From: Caulobacter mirabilis
GTDB taxonomy: Bacteria > Pseudomonadota > Alphaproteobacteria > Caulobacterales > Caulobacteraceae
DNA: 64,000 nucleotides
Assembly (NCBI RefSeq): GCF_002749615.1
Contig: NZ_CP024201.1
Location: forward strand, 1,426,001 to 1,490,000
Direction of reading: 5' to 3'
Each line of letters begins with the position of its first letter. The first letter of the stretch is position 1. Shown piece after piece: positions 57,642 through 64,000 of this stretch. The notes below the pieces were generated by a model. The model made no database searches and was not told where the DNA came from. It was given only the letters and a program-made list of their open reading frames with translations. A program made the translations under genes and the position numbers.

Positions 57642-58031
57642 CTAGCGGATGAGGCGAACCTCAACGCCCGCCGCGCCCGCTACGGAGGTCCAGGCGCGGT
57701 CGGCGGTCAAGGTAGGCCGGGCCAGCTTGGCGGCGAGCGCCAGGCAGGCTCGATCGCCGAACGAAAGACCCGCAAGTCGCGTCATCGGCGCGAGGAGGCC
57801 GGCAGCATAGGCCAGGTCCTCGTCGAACGGCGCGCGTTCGAGGGGCATGGGCGCCAGGAGCCGGTGGATGTCGTCCTCCGCGACGCCGTTTCGCGCCGCG
57901 TAAGCGATGACCTCGCTCAAGTTGACGGTGCAGATCACGGACTCGGCGAGTACGGCCTGGACGACTTCGGCGCCGGGCTCGTCGAGGATGAGCGCCAGCA
58001 GAGCCGAAGAGTCCAGGACCACGCCAGTCAT
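57642..58031 (-). CDS. VapC-like PIN-domain toxin
   Basis: The 129-residue protein has the PIN-domain acidic residues: Asp in LDSSALLAL (7), Glu in SEVIAYA (about 39), Asp in FGDRACLAL (about 92) and Asp in TADRAW (about 110). Such RNases usually cut initiator tRNA or rRNA. It overlaps the upstream AbrB-like gene (ATGA), as in VapBC modules, and this order (antitoxin first) is normal. Confidence 0.92.
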   Translation of the reverse strand: MTGVVLDSSALLALILDEPGAEVVQAVLAESVICTVNLSEVIAYAARNGVAEDDIHRLLAPMPLERAPFDEDLAYAAGLLAPMTRLAGLSFGDRACLALAAKLARPTLTADRAWTSVAGAAGVEVRLIR

Positions 58032-58276
58032 TCGTCGCCGGCTTCGGCCCGCCGGTCAGCCAGGAAATCGTCAGTGCTGACGCCTCGACCGGCGAAGAGT
58101 TGTTTGGCGAGCGCCTGAGTGTCGGCCACCACCTCCGCGATCGAGCGCACCCGAATGGTCTGGCCGTCGAGCTCGATCACCACGTCGCCGCCCTGCTCAA
58201 GGCCGACGGCGCGCCGGAACTCGGCCGGCAGGCTGAGGCGTCCGGACTCGGTTACGCGGCCGCGAATGGCGTTCAT
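58028..58276 (-). CDS. AbrB/MazE-like antitoxin
   Basis: The 82-residue protein has a swapped-hairpin DNA-binding N-terminus (RGRVTESGRLSLPAEFRRAVGLEQGG near 5-30, with LPAEFR as in AbrB/VapB) and a helical C-terminus that would wrap the toxin. It represses its own operon and neutralises the VapC-like protein. GAGGAG lies 7 bases before the ATG. Inverted and direct repeats of TGCGCCAT cover the promoter region. Confidence 0.92.
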   Translation of the reverse strand: MNAIRGRVTESGRLSLPAEFRRAVGLEQGGDVVIELDGQTIRVRSIAEVVADTQALAKQLFAGRGVSTDDFLADRRAEAGDE

Positions 58277-58318
58277 GGCGCAACTCCTCGATGCGCCATG
58301 ATATCACAGTGCGCCATG
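58275..58318. promoter_or_regulatory. Repeated sites upstream of the toxin-antitoxin operon
   Basis: ATGGCGCA (58275-58282) is the inverted partner of TGCGCCAT (58292-58299), with 9 bases between, and a second TGCGCCAT (58310-58317) follows as a direct repeat. TGATATCA (58299-58306) lies between the last two. Antitoxin-toxin complexes usually bind such repeats to autoregulate. Confidence 0.5.
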
Positions 58319-58333
58319 CGGCGCGATCTATGG

Positions 58334-59215
58334 CTACTGGGCGCGCTGAACCGGGGCGCGCTGGGCGATGACCACGCCGGCCAGGGTCATGAAGCCGCCG
58401 ACGATCTGGATCGGGGTCAGGATCTCGCGGAACAGGATCCAGCCGACCACGGCGGCGACGACGGGCTGGGCCAGGACCACCACCGAGGCGATCGAGGCGG
58501 GCAGACGGCCCAGCGCCCAGGCGATCGAGCCCTGGCCGATCACATGCACGGCGGCCAGGCCGATACAGGCCCACCAGCCGCCCGGGCCGGCCGGAATGAT
58601 GTCCTCGCCGAAGGCCAGGGCGACCAGCAGCAGGATCGGGGTGCTGACCAGGGTCGACCAGAACATGGCGCGGGAGGCGCCCGCCCCCTGGCGCGCCTTG
58701 CGCATGGCCAGGAAGTAGAAGGCGTACCAGACCGCCGTGAACAGCGAGAGCACGTCGCCCAGCGGCGCGTTGATCGCCTGGCCGTGGTCGGCCGTGAAGG
58801 CCATCACCGCGGCCCCGACGATGGCCAGGGCCAGGCCGGCGATGAAGATCTTGCCTGGCCGCTCGCGGAACAGGAACCAGGCGCAGACGGTCACGATGAC
58901 CGGCGACAGGTTGGTCAGCACCGTGGCGTTGGCGACCGAGGTGAACTTCACGCCGTAGTGCCAGAACGACAGGTCGGCGGCGAAGAACAGGCCGGCCAGC
59001 AGCAGCATCCGCGACGGCGGCGTCTTCACGCCCTCGCCGTCGCGCAGGGCCATCAGCGCCAGGAAGGGCAGGGCCAGGAACAGCCGCCAGAAGCCGGCCG
59101 CCGCTGGTCCGGTCTCGGTCAGCCGCACGAAGATCGGCGCGAAGCCGATCGCGCAGGCGCCGAACACCAGCGCCGCCAGGGCGGGAAGGCGGGACTTGGT
59201 CGTGTCGTCGGTCAT
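58334..59215 (-). CDS. EamA/DMT-superfamily transporter
   Basis: The 293-residue protein has about ten membrane helices in two EamA repeats (10-140 and 150-285; for example AALVFGACAIGFAPIFVRL and WACIGLAAVHVIGQGSIAW). It probably exports small metabolites such as amino acids. The start overlaps the upstream gluQRS stop (ATGA), so both are translated from one message. Confidence 0.92.
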   Translation of the reverse strand: MTDDTTKSRLPALAALVFGACAIGFAPIFVRLTETGPAAAGFWRLFLALPFLALMALRDGEGVKTPPSRMLLLAGLFFAADLSFWHYGVKFTSVANATVLTNLSPVIVTVCAWFLFRERPGKIFIAGLALAIVGAAVMAFTADHGQAINAPLGDVLSLFTAVWYAFYFLAMRKARQGAGASRAMFWSTLVSTPILLLVALAFGEDIIPAGPGGWWACIGLAAVHVIGQGSIAWALGRLPASIASVVVLAQPVVAAVVGWILFREILTPIQIVGGFMTLAGVVIAQRAPVQRAQ

Positions 59216-60042
59216 GAGAAGCCCAATTCGGCGCGGAGCGCTTGCGGCGAGACGCCCCGGCCGCGGAGGTCGCGCAGGGTCTCGGCCCGGTCGCGCTTGG
59301 CGAAACGGCGGCCCTCGGCGTCGGTCAGCAGGGGATGGTGGCGGTAGGTCGGGGTCGGCAGGTCGAGCAGCGCCTGCAGCAGCCGCTGGATGTGCGTCGC
59401 CTCGAACAGGTCGACGCCGCGGATCACATGGTCGATCCGCTGGAGGGCGTCGTCGACGACGACGGCCAGGTGGTAGGCGACGCCGACGTCCTTGCGCGCC
59501 AGCACCACGTCTCCGGCCAGGTCGGGACGGGCCTGGACGGATCCATGGCCGTCCTCGACGAAGGCCAGGCCGTCGAACCCGCCCAGCGCCTCGCGCGCGG
59601 CGTCCAGGGAGAGCCGCCAGGCGAAGCCCTTGCCCTCGGCGAGGAGGGCCTCCTCCTCTTCCGGCGGGAGGGGGTCGCCCCGGAACGGCTCTTCGGGGCC
59701 GTGCGGGGCGCTGGCGGCGGCTTCCACGATCTCCTTGCGGGTCTTGAAGCAGCGGTAGAGCAGGCCCCGGCCGCGCAGGCGGTCCAGCGCCGCCTCGTAG
59801 TCGATCATGTGTTCGGACTGGACCCGCGCTGGCCGCTCCCAGTCGAGGCCGAGCCAGGCGAGGTCCTCGAAGATCGCCTCGGTGAACTCCGGCCGGCAGC
59901 GGGTGCGGTCGATGTCCTCGATGCGCAGCACGAACCGCCCGCCGGCCGCGCGCGCGGCCTCGAACGCGGTGAGGGCCGAGAAGGCGTGGCCGCGGTGCAG
60001 GTAGCCGGTGGGCGAGGGCGCGAAACGCGTGGCGAAGGTCAC
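59212..60042 (-). CDS. gluQRS: Glutamyl-Q tRNA(Asp) synthetase
   Basis: The 276-residue protein is a class I synthetase core without anticodon domain. HIGH is represented by YLHRGHA (13-19), the KMSKS loop by FAKRDRAETL, and the glutamate-binding region (RIEDIDRTRC) follows. GluQRS attaches glutamate to queuosine in tRNA(Asp). The usual zinc-binding Cys set is only partly present (CFKTRKE). It lies after a TetR regulator and overlaps the transporter gene. Confidence 0.95.
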   Translation of the reverse strand: MTFATRFAPSPTGYLHRGHAFSALTAFEAARAAGGRFVLRIEDIDRTRCRPEFTEAIFEDLAWLGLDWERPARVQSEHMIDYEAALDRLRGRGLLYRCFKTRKEIVEAAASAPHGPEEPFRGDPLPPEEEEALLAEGKGFAWRLSLDAAREALGGFDGLAFVEDGHGSVQARPDLAGDVVLARKDVGVAYHLAVVVDDALQRIDHVIRGVDLFEATHIQRLLQALLDLPTPTYRHHPLLTDAEGRRFAKRDRAETLRDLRGRGVSPQALRAELGFS

Positions 60043-60082
60043 GCGCCGCTTCTAGGCCGTTCGGAGCGCCGGTGGAACCGGG

Positions 60083-60712
60083 TCAGCAGCCCGGATGCGG
60101 ATGTGGGAACATGCCCATGTGCGACAGCACCGCCCGCAGGAAGTTGTCCTCGCTGCCGAGCGCCTCGCGCAACGGATCGAACTGGTGGAAGGCGCTCATC
60201 TCGGCCAGGCCGTGGGCGGCGCACCAGGCGGCGATGGTGGCCAGCTCGACGTCCATTTCAGAGACTTCGGGACCGGCCGCCTTGCGGAAGGCGTCCTGCA
60301 CCATGCAGTAGGCGCTGTCCTCGCCCTTCAGTCCCTCGGGCAGGGCGACCTTGTCCCGCGAGCAGTCGTACATCACCCGGTACAGGGCCGGATGCTTCTG
60401 GGCGAAGCGGACGTAGGCGACGCCGATCTCGGTCATGGCCTGGCGGTCGTCGACGGCGGCGGCGCGGGAGGCGCGCATCTCGTCGCCGAGCATGTCCCAG
60501 CCGACGTGGGCCACCGCGTCCAGCAGTTCGCCCTTGTCCTTGAAGTGGTGATAGGGCGCGGCCGGACTGACGCCGGCCTCGCGCGCCACGGCGCGCAGCG
60601 ACAGGGCGCTGGGACCCTCGTTCTCGAGAATCCGGCGGGCGGCCTCGACCAGCGCGCGGCGCAGATCGCCGTGGTGGTAGGGGCGGTTGTCGGTGGGGGC
60701 GGCGTCTTTCAT
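60083..60712 (-). CDS. TetR/AcrR-family regulator (WHG-type C-terminal domain)
   Basis: The 209-residue protein has a TetR HTH (about 28-58, ALSLRAVAREAGVSPAAPYHHFKDK) and a C-terminal domain like the WHG group (GVAYVRFAQKHPALYRVMY). The ATG at 60712 with GAGG before it is preferred over a GTG 9 bases upstream. It is divergent from a tiny membrane-protein gene; half-sites of its possible operator (CAGATCGG twice) lie in the 157-base gap between them. Confidence 0.9.
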   Translation of the reverse strand: MKDAAPTDNRPYHHGDLRRALVEAARRILENEGPSALSLRAVAREAGVSPAAPYHHFKDKGELLDAVAHVGWDMLGDEMRASRAAAVDDRQAMTEIGVAYVRFAQKHPALYRVMYDCSRDKVALPEGLKGEDSAYCMVQDAFRKAAGPEVSEMDVELATIAAWCAAHGLAEMSAFHQFDPLREALGSEDNFLRAVLSHMGMFPHPHPGC

Positions 60713-60756
60713 CGACCTCACTCTAAAACTTCATCCGAACGGTGTAAAGATTCATC

Positions 60757-60801
60757 TTGACGTCGTTCAGATCGGTGTTATTTAAACAGCGTCCAGATCG
60801 G
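60757..60801 (+). promoter_or_regulatory. Promoter and candidate operator for the 37-residue protein
   Basis: TTGACG (60757-60762), a 16-base spacer and TATTTA (60779-60784) form a good promoter. CAGATCGG occurs at 60768-60775 and at 60794-60801 (direct repeat), flanking the -10 box. The TetR gene on the other strand may bind here. Confidence 0.45.
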
Positions 60802-60869
60802 ACGGCCCCGCTCCCCCGGGGAAACAACTGGGGACCCGGTCTTCGGGTCCAAACTGAAGGATGTGTGTC

Positions 60870-60983
60870 ATGTCGGTTTCTCGCCTCGTCGCTTTCGAAC
60901 GTTTCTTCGACCGTTCGGCCGCCATCTACCTGCTGGTCCTGGGCGCCGCCCTGACCGGCGCCGTCGCCTTCGTGGGCGCGTAA
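60870..60983 (+). CDS. 37-residue single-span membrane protein
   Basis: The frame reads MSVSRLVAFERFFDRSAAIY then about 17 hydrophobic residues (LLVLGAALTGAVAFVGA) to TAA. It has a short cytosolic amphipathic part and one membrane helix. AAGGA lies 8 bases before the ATG, a good promoter lies at 60757 and a terminator at 61053, so it is a complete small gene. I recall similar short proteins in other Caulobacteraceae, but could not check. Function unknown. Confidence 0.7.
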   Translation: MSVSRLVAFERFFDRSAAIYLLVLGAALTGAVAFVGA

Positions 60984-61052
60984 GCAAGTTTCGCCCTCGA
61001 TCCTACCGCTCGCGCCGCGTGGCGGGCGAGCGGACCCAGCCCAGACCCTGCC

Positions 61053-61078
61053 AGGGGCGCTTCGGCGCCCCTTTTCTT
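61053..61078 (+). terminator. Rho-independent terminator
   Basis: AGGGGCGC-ttcg-GCGCCCCT is an 8-bp stem with a tetraloop of the stable UUCG type followed by TTTCTTT. It ends the transcript of the 37-residue protein gene. Confidence 0.88.
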
Positions 61079-61259
61079 TGCGCGACGCCGCCCCGTTGCC
61101 GAAGGATTGACGCGCCTGTCGTGGAGCCGTCGCGGAAGCTGGTCTATCCTCTGAGTCGCGTTCGAGGGTGATTGGCGACCTTCGAGGATGCGTGGAAAGC
61201 GAGGTCGGTCTTCAGGTCGGTCGCGTATCTGATCGCTGAGAGAACCCGGGAGGGATCCG

Positions 61260-61820
61260 ATGCTGGTGTCTAGCACGCCGCCGTCGGGTTGGCCGGCCCT
61301 GGTGCTGAACGCGGACTATCGTCCCCTCAGCTACTATCCCCTGTCGCTTTGGCCGTGGCAGGAAGTCATCAAGGCGGTCTTCCTGGACCGCGTCGATGTC
61401 ATCTCCACCTATGACAAGGTGGTTCACAGTCCGTCGTTCGAGATGCGGCTGCCCAGCGTGGTCTCGCTGAAGTCCTACGTCTCGCAGGACCGACCGCCCG
61501 CCTTCACCCGGTTCAACCTGTTCCTGAGAGACGCCTTCGCCTGCCAGTACTGCGGCGACGGCGACGAGCTGACCTTCGACCACGTCATCCCGCGGTCGCG
61601 CGGCGGCCGGACGACCTGGGAGAACATCGTCACCGCCTGTGCGCCCTGCAATCTGGCCAAGGGCGGACGGACGCCGCGCGAGGCCCAGATGATCCCGTTC
61701 CGGCATCCGCGCCGCCCGACCATGCATGAGCTTCAGGACCATGGCCGGCGGTTCCCGCCCAACTACCTGCACGACAGCTGGCTCGACTACCTCTACTGGG
61801 ACATCGAACTGGAGGCCTGA
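61260..61820 (+). CDS. HNH endonuclease-family protein
   Basis: The 186-residue protein begins VLNADYRPLSYYPLSLWPWQEVIKA and has an HNH module from about 95 to 145: CQYCG and CAPCN hold a zinc, and LTFDHVIPRSRGG supplies the catalytic His, with ENIV after it. This matches the widespread bacterial HNH family (CHH endonuclease-like). GGGAGGG lies 6 bases before the ATG. It is not near a phage or restriction gene and may serve in DNA maintenance. Confidence 0.93.
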   Translation: MLVSSTPPSGWPALVLNADYRPLSYYPLSLWPWQEVIKAVFLDRVDVISTYDKVVHSPSFEMRLPSVVSLKSYVSQDRPPAFTRFNLFLRDAFACQYCGDGDELTFDHVIPRSRGGRTTWENIVTACAPCNLAKGGRTPREAQMIPFRHPRRPTMHELQDHGRRFPPNYLHDSWLDYLYWDIELEA

Positions 61821-61867
61821 GACGGAGCCGTCTAGGGTCGCGCCGCGTCCGTGTCTTCGAGGTGATC

Positions 61868-62476
61868 GTGAAGCGTCTGAGTCTGTTCCTTCTCCTGTTC
61901 ATCCTCGTGACGGGCGGCTGGGCGTCGACCGCTGCGGCGCAGGTCACCGTCACCTTCTACAGTCACGGCTGGGGTATCGGGCCGGGCGGAGTCACCTATT
62001 TCCCGCACGCCTTCATCAAGGTCGCCGGGACGCCGCTGGCGGGCGGCGAGGCCGTCGACCGCACGTTCGGCTTCACGGCCACCGACCTGACGACGGCGAT
62101 GACCAACCGGCCGGGGATCGTGAAGCCCGCCGACCCGCGCTACATCGACGACAGCACGCCGCACTTCTCGGTCGTGGCGACCGACGAGCAGTACGCGGTC
62201 CTGCTGGAGAAGATCCGCTGGTGGATGACGCCGGAAGGGTCGGTCTATAATCTGAAGACCCGCAACTGCATCCATTTCGTGGCCGAGATGGCCGAGATCC
62301 TGGGGCTGAAGCCGGGCAATACGCGGACCTGGAAGCCGGTCGTGTTCATGACCGACACCGAGAAGAAGAATCCGGGCAAGCTGACGATCATCACGGCCGG
62401 GGCGAAGGCCAGGCCCGAGACCGCGCCGCCGCCGGAGGCCGCCGCCCTGCAGGAGAAGGGGCCGGACGGGAACTGA
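61868..62476 (+). CDS. Secreted permuted NlpC/P60-like candidate
   Basis: The chosen start is the GTG at 61868 (MKRLSLFLLLFILVTGGW), which fits the signal peptide and has GAGG 5 bases before it; an earlier GTG at 61862 is also in frame. The 202-residue protein is secreted (cleavage near AAAQ). It contains FYSHGWGIGPGG, then YFPHAFIKV (His) and much later TRNCIHF (Cys), an order (His before Cys) seen in permuted papain-fold/LRAT-like NlpC proteins. This fold is only a suggestion. The tail is Pro/Ala-rich. Confidence 0.6.
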   Translation: MKRLSLFLLLFILVTGGWASTAAAQVTVTFYSHGWGIGPGGVTYFPHAFIKVAGTPLAGGEAVDRTFGFTATDLTTAMTNRPGIVKPADPRYIDDSTPHFSVVATDEQYAVLLEKIRWWMTPEGSVYNLKTRNCIHFVAEMAEILGLKPGNTRTWKPVVFMTDTEKKNPGKLTIITAGAKARPETAPPPEAAALQEKGPDGN

Positions 62477-62572
62477 ACGCTCGGGTCGCATGGCCGCGAA
62501 AATGTAAACTCACCTGCGATTTCAGGTTGAGCGGTCAACCGACTGGAAACCTGCCGCCGTTACCCTAGGGGC

Positions 62573-62947
62573 ATGTCAGTCGTTCCGTTTGCTCCTCGTC
62601 CCGTCCCATCGTCCTCGGGCGTCCAGCGCCGGGGCGGCGTGCGTCATCGTTCGCTGCTGGCGGCCAAGCTGACCAACGCCGACGCGTCCGCCACCATCGA
62701 CTGCACCATCCGCAATCTGTCCGAAGAGGGCGCGCAGATCGAAACCGCCTCGCTGCAGCTGCTGCCGCAGCCGGCGCCGTTGCGCCTGATGCAGATCAAG
62801 GACGGGGTGGCCTGGGACGTCGAGATCGCCTGGCGGCGCGGCAATCGCATGGGGCTGCGCCTGACCCGGCGCCACGACCTGCACGGCGCGGTCGAAGCGG
62901 ATCTGCGTGCGCTGCGCGCGATCTGGAGCCAGATGGCGCTGCGCTAG
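62573..62947 (+). CDS. PilZ-domain protein
   Basis: The 124-residue protein is a single PilZ fold. The N-terminal RGGVRHRSL segment supplies the RxxxR part, and NLSEEGAQI gives the (D/N)xSxxG motif, both needed to bind cyclic di-GMP. The rest (WDVEIAWRRGNRMGLRL) is the C-terminal beta barrel. It is likely a c-di-GMP effector; partners unknown. It has no good ribosome site (AGGGG nearly touches the ATG), so it may be leaderless. Confidence 0.88.
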   Translation: MSVVPFAPRPVPSSSGVQRRGGVRHRSLLAAKLTNADASATIDCTIRNLSEEGAQIETASLQLLPQPAPLRLMQIKDGVAWDVEIAWRRGNRMGLRLTRRHDLHGAVEADLRALRAIWSQMALR

Positions 62948-62949
62948 GC

Positions 62950-63513
62950 CTAGATCTTTTCGCTGATCTTGATCGCCGCGCGGCAGCCGGCCTGGATCAC
63001 GGCCGTCAGCAACGGATGGGCGGGCGCGTCTCGCGAGCCCTCTTCGATGGCGATGTCGCGGTGGGCCAGCTCCTCGTCGCGGAACTTGGTCAGCTCCGCC
63101 GCCAGGACGGGGTCGCGGTCGGCGATCTCCGCGATCTGGTCGGCGTAGTGCTTCTCGATCACCGTCTCGACCGCCTCGGTGCAGGCGTGAGCCGCCTTGT
63201 CGCCGAGCAGGGCGGTGCCGGCGCCCAGGGCGAAGCCGGCGGCGCGCCAGAGCGGCGCCATCAGGGTCGGGCGGACGCGATGCTGGTTCAGCAGTTCGTC
63301 GAAGCGGGCCAGATGGACGGCTTCGTGCCCTTCCATCTCCTCGAGCTGGGCGGCGGTGCGCTCATGGCCCTTGGCCTGGCCGAGCACGGCCCGCTGGCCG
63401 CGATAGATATGGACGGCGCCGAGCTCGCCGGCGTGGTCGACGCGGAGGATCTCGGCCAGGCGGGCGGCGGTCGCGCCGCGGCCGGGGCGCGCCGGCGTCG
63501 GGCGGCCGGTCAT
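62950..63513 (-). CDS. coq7: Demethoxyubiquinone hydroxylase (Coq7)
   Basis: The 187-residue protein has the diiron ligands: Glu in DHAGELGAVH, Glu and His in EMEGHEAVHL, Glu in EAVETVIEKHY and Glu and His in EELAHRD. It hydroxylates 2-octaprenyl-3-methyl-6-methoxy-1,4-benzoquinol in ubiquinone synthesis. An Ala/Gly-rich segment (90-115) can dip into the membrane. The ATG overlaps the dsbB stop (ATGA), so it is cotranslated with dsbB. Confidence 0.96.
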   Translation of the reverse strand: MTGRPTPARPGRGATAARLAEILRVDHAGELGAVHIYRGQRAVLGQAKGHERTAAQLEEMEGHEAVHLARFDELLNQHRVRPTLMAPLWRAAGFALGAGTALLGDKAAHACTEAVETVIEKHYADQIAEIADRDPVLAAELTKFRDEELAHRDIAIEEGSRDAPAHPLLTAVIQAGCRAAIKISEKI

Positions 63514-64000
63514 GCGTACTTCCTCCGGAAGGCCTGGAAGCTGAGCGCCGCCAGGGCCAGGGAGAAGAGGGCGTTCCAGCCCGCCATCGACAGGCCGGCG
63601 AAGACCCAGGCCGCCTTGTCGCAGGACGGGGCGCTGAACACCTCGCCCTTCAGCAGCGCGGCCATGCTCTCGGCGGTGACCGTGGCCGCGCCGCCGCCGC
63701 AGACGCTGGGGCCGGGCCACCACTTCCACTCCGCCCCGGCGTGATAGGCCGCCAGGCCGGCGCCGAAGAGGAAAACCAGCCCGAGGGCCAGGTTGAACCA
63801 GCGGCGGCTGTTCGCGCCCAGCTTCGTGCGCACCGCCAGCATGCCGACCAAGGCCACGGCCAGGGCGACCCAATAGACCTCGCGCTGCTTGAAGCAGAGA
63901 TAGCAGGGGGCCAGGCCGCCGATGTGCTGGAACCCGTGGGCGATGGCCAGCATCGTCGCGGAGGCGATGAAGGCGGTCAGCCGCCAGCGGCGCAGGACGG
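63510..64000 (-). CDS. dsbB: Disulfide bond formation protein B (5' end outside window)
   Basis: The frame is open to the window edge. The visible part has four membrane helices, the active-site LAPCYLCFKQRE motif, and the second pair of Cys (SVCGGG and APSCDKAA). DsbB reoxidises DsbA with ubiquinone. Its sequence upstream of the first Met in the frame (LTAFIASAT) continues the first membrane helix, so the true start lies beyond the window. It is the upstream gene of coq7. Confidence 0.95.
   Translation of the reverse strand, partial: VLRRWRLTAFIASATMLAIAHGFQHIGGLAPCYLCFKQREVYWVALAVALVGMLAVRTKLGANSRRWFNLALGLVFLFGAGLAAYHAGAEWKWWPGPSVCGGGAATVTAESMAALLKGEVFSAPSCDKAAWVFAGLSMAGWNALFSLALAALSFQAFRRKYA

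Overview
The window is a GC-rich (roughly 70%), densely coded piece of an alphaproteobacterial chromosome, most probably from the Caulobacteraceae (Caulobacter/Phenylobacterium group). The reasons are family-level: a methionine synthase split into two genes with a subclass B3 metallo-beta-lactamase gene in the same operon, a fused ArsR-methyltransferase regulator in front of metF, an argH-lipoprotein-lysA cluster, a TonB-dependent receptor, and alphaproteobacterial-style dispersed inverted repeats. The genus cannot be settled by reading alone. I see no rRNA, tRNA, CRISPR array, prophage or insertion sequence. About 64 protein genes are supported, two of them (34 and 37 codons) very short membrane proteins.

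Layout. 1-5 kb: the 3' end of an acyl-CoA dehydrogenase, a CBS-pair protein, a GH15 glucoamylase-like enzyme and a VWA protein. 5-15 kb: a Sel1-repeat lipoprotein and a beta-helix protein (overlapping genes), a secreted amidase, a TonB receptor, a small secreted coiled-coil protein, EttA and a P-loop kinase. 15-20 kb: a 2-hydroxyacid dehydrogenase, a tiny membrane protein behind a perfect palindrome, an ArsR/SRPBCC pair, a response regulator and a GST/TetR divergent pair.

19.9-27.9 kb is the most coherent unit, a methionine/one-carbon operon: ArsR-methyltransferase regulator, metF, B3 metallo-beta-lactamase, metH part 1 (homocysteine domain), two small genes of unknown role, metH part 2 (folate, B12 and reactivation domains) and a BamE-like small protein. 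Most of these genes overlap by a few bases. A 20-bp perfect palindrome covers the first start codon and is the likely feedback operator.

28-45 kb is a mosaic of accessory functions: an amidohydrolase divergent from a LytTR regulator, a fused 5-oxoprolinase/hydantoinase with a repeat element translated in frame, a DjlA-like co-chaperone, a KefB/YbaL antiporter, a CxxCH-containing secreted protein, a GNAT pair, and a DUF2239/GIY-YIG/YdcZ-like cluster. 45-51 kb has an acyl-CoA synthetase, an FUSC protein, a DUF2268-like protease and a PfpI-family protein. 50-56 kb is a minus-strand run argH-lipoprotein-lysA-M28 peptidase-EF-hand protein, with tlpA divergent from argH at abutting start codons. 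56-64 kb has a cold-shock protein, a GNAT enzyme, a VapC/AbrB toxin-antitoxin pair, an EamA transporter with gluQRS, a TetR regulator divergent from a 37-residue membrane protein, an HNH nuclease, a permuted-NlpC/LRAT-like candidate, a PilZ protein, coq7 and a truncated dsbB.

The parts most worth a second look are the palindromic operators (1183, 16368, 19926, 38589), the repeat inside the oxoprolinase gene, the organisation of the met operon and the two tiny membrane proteins.
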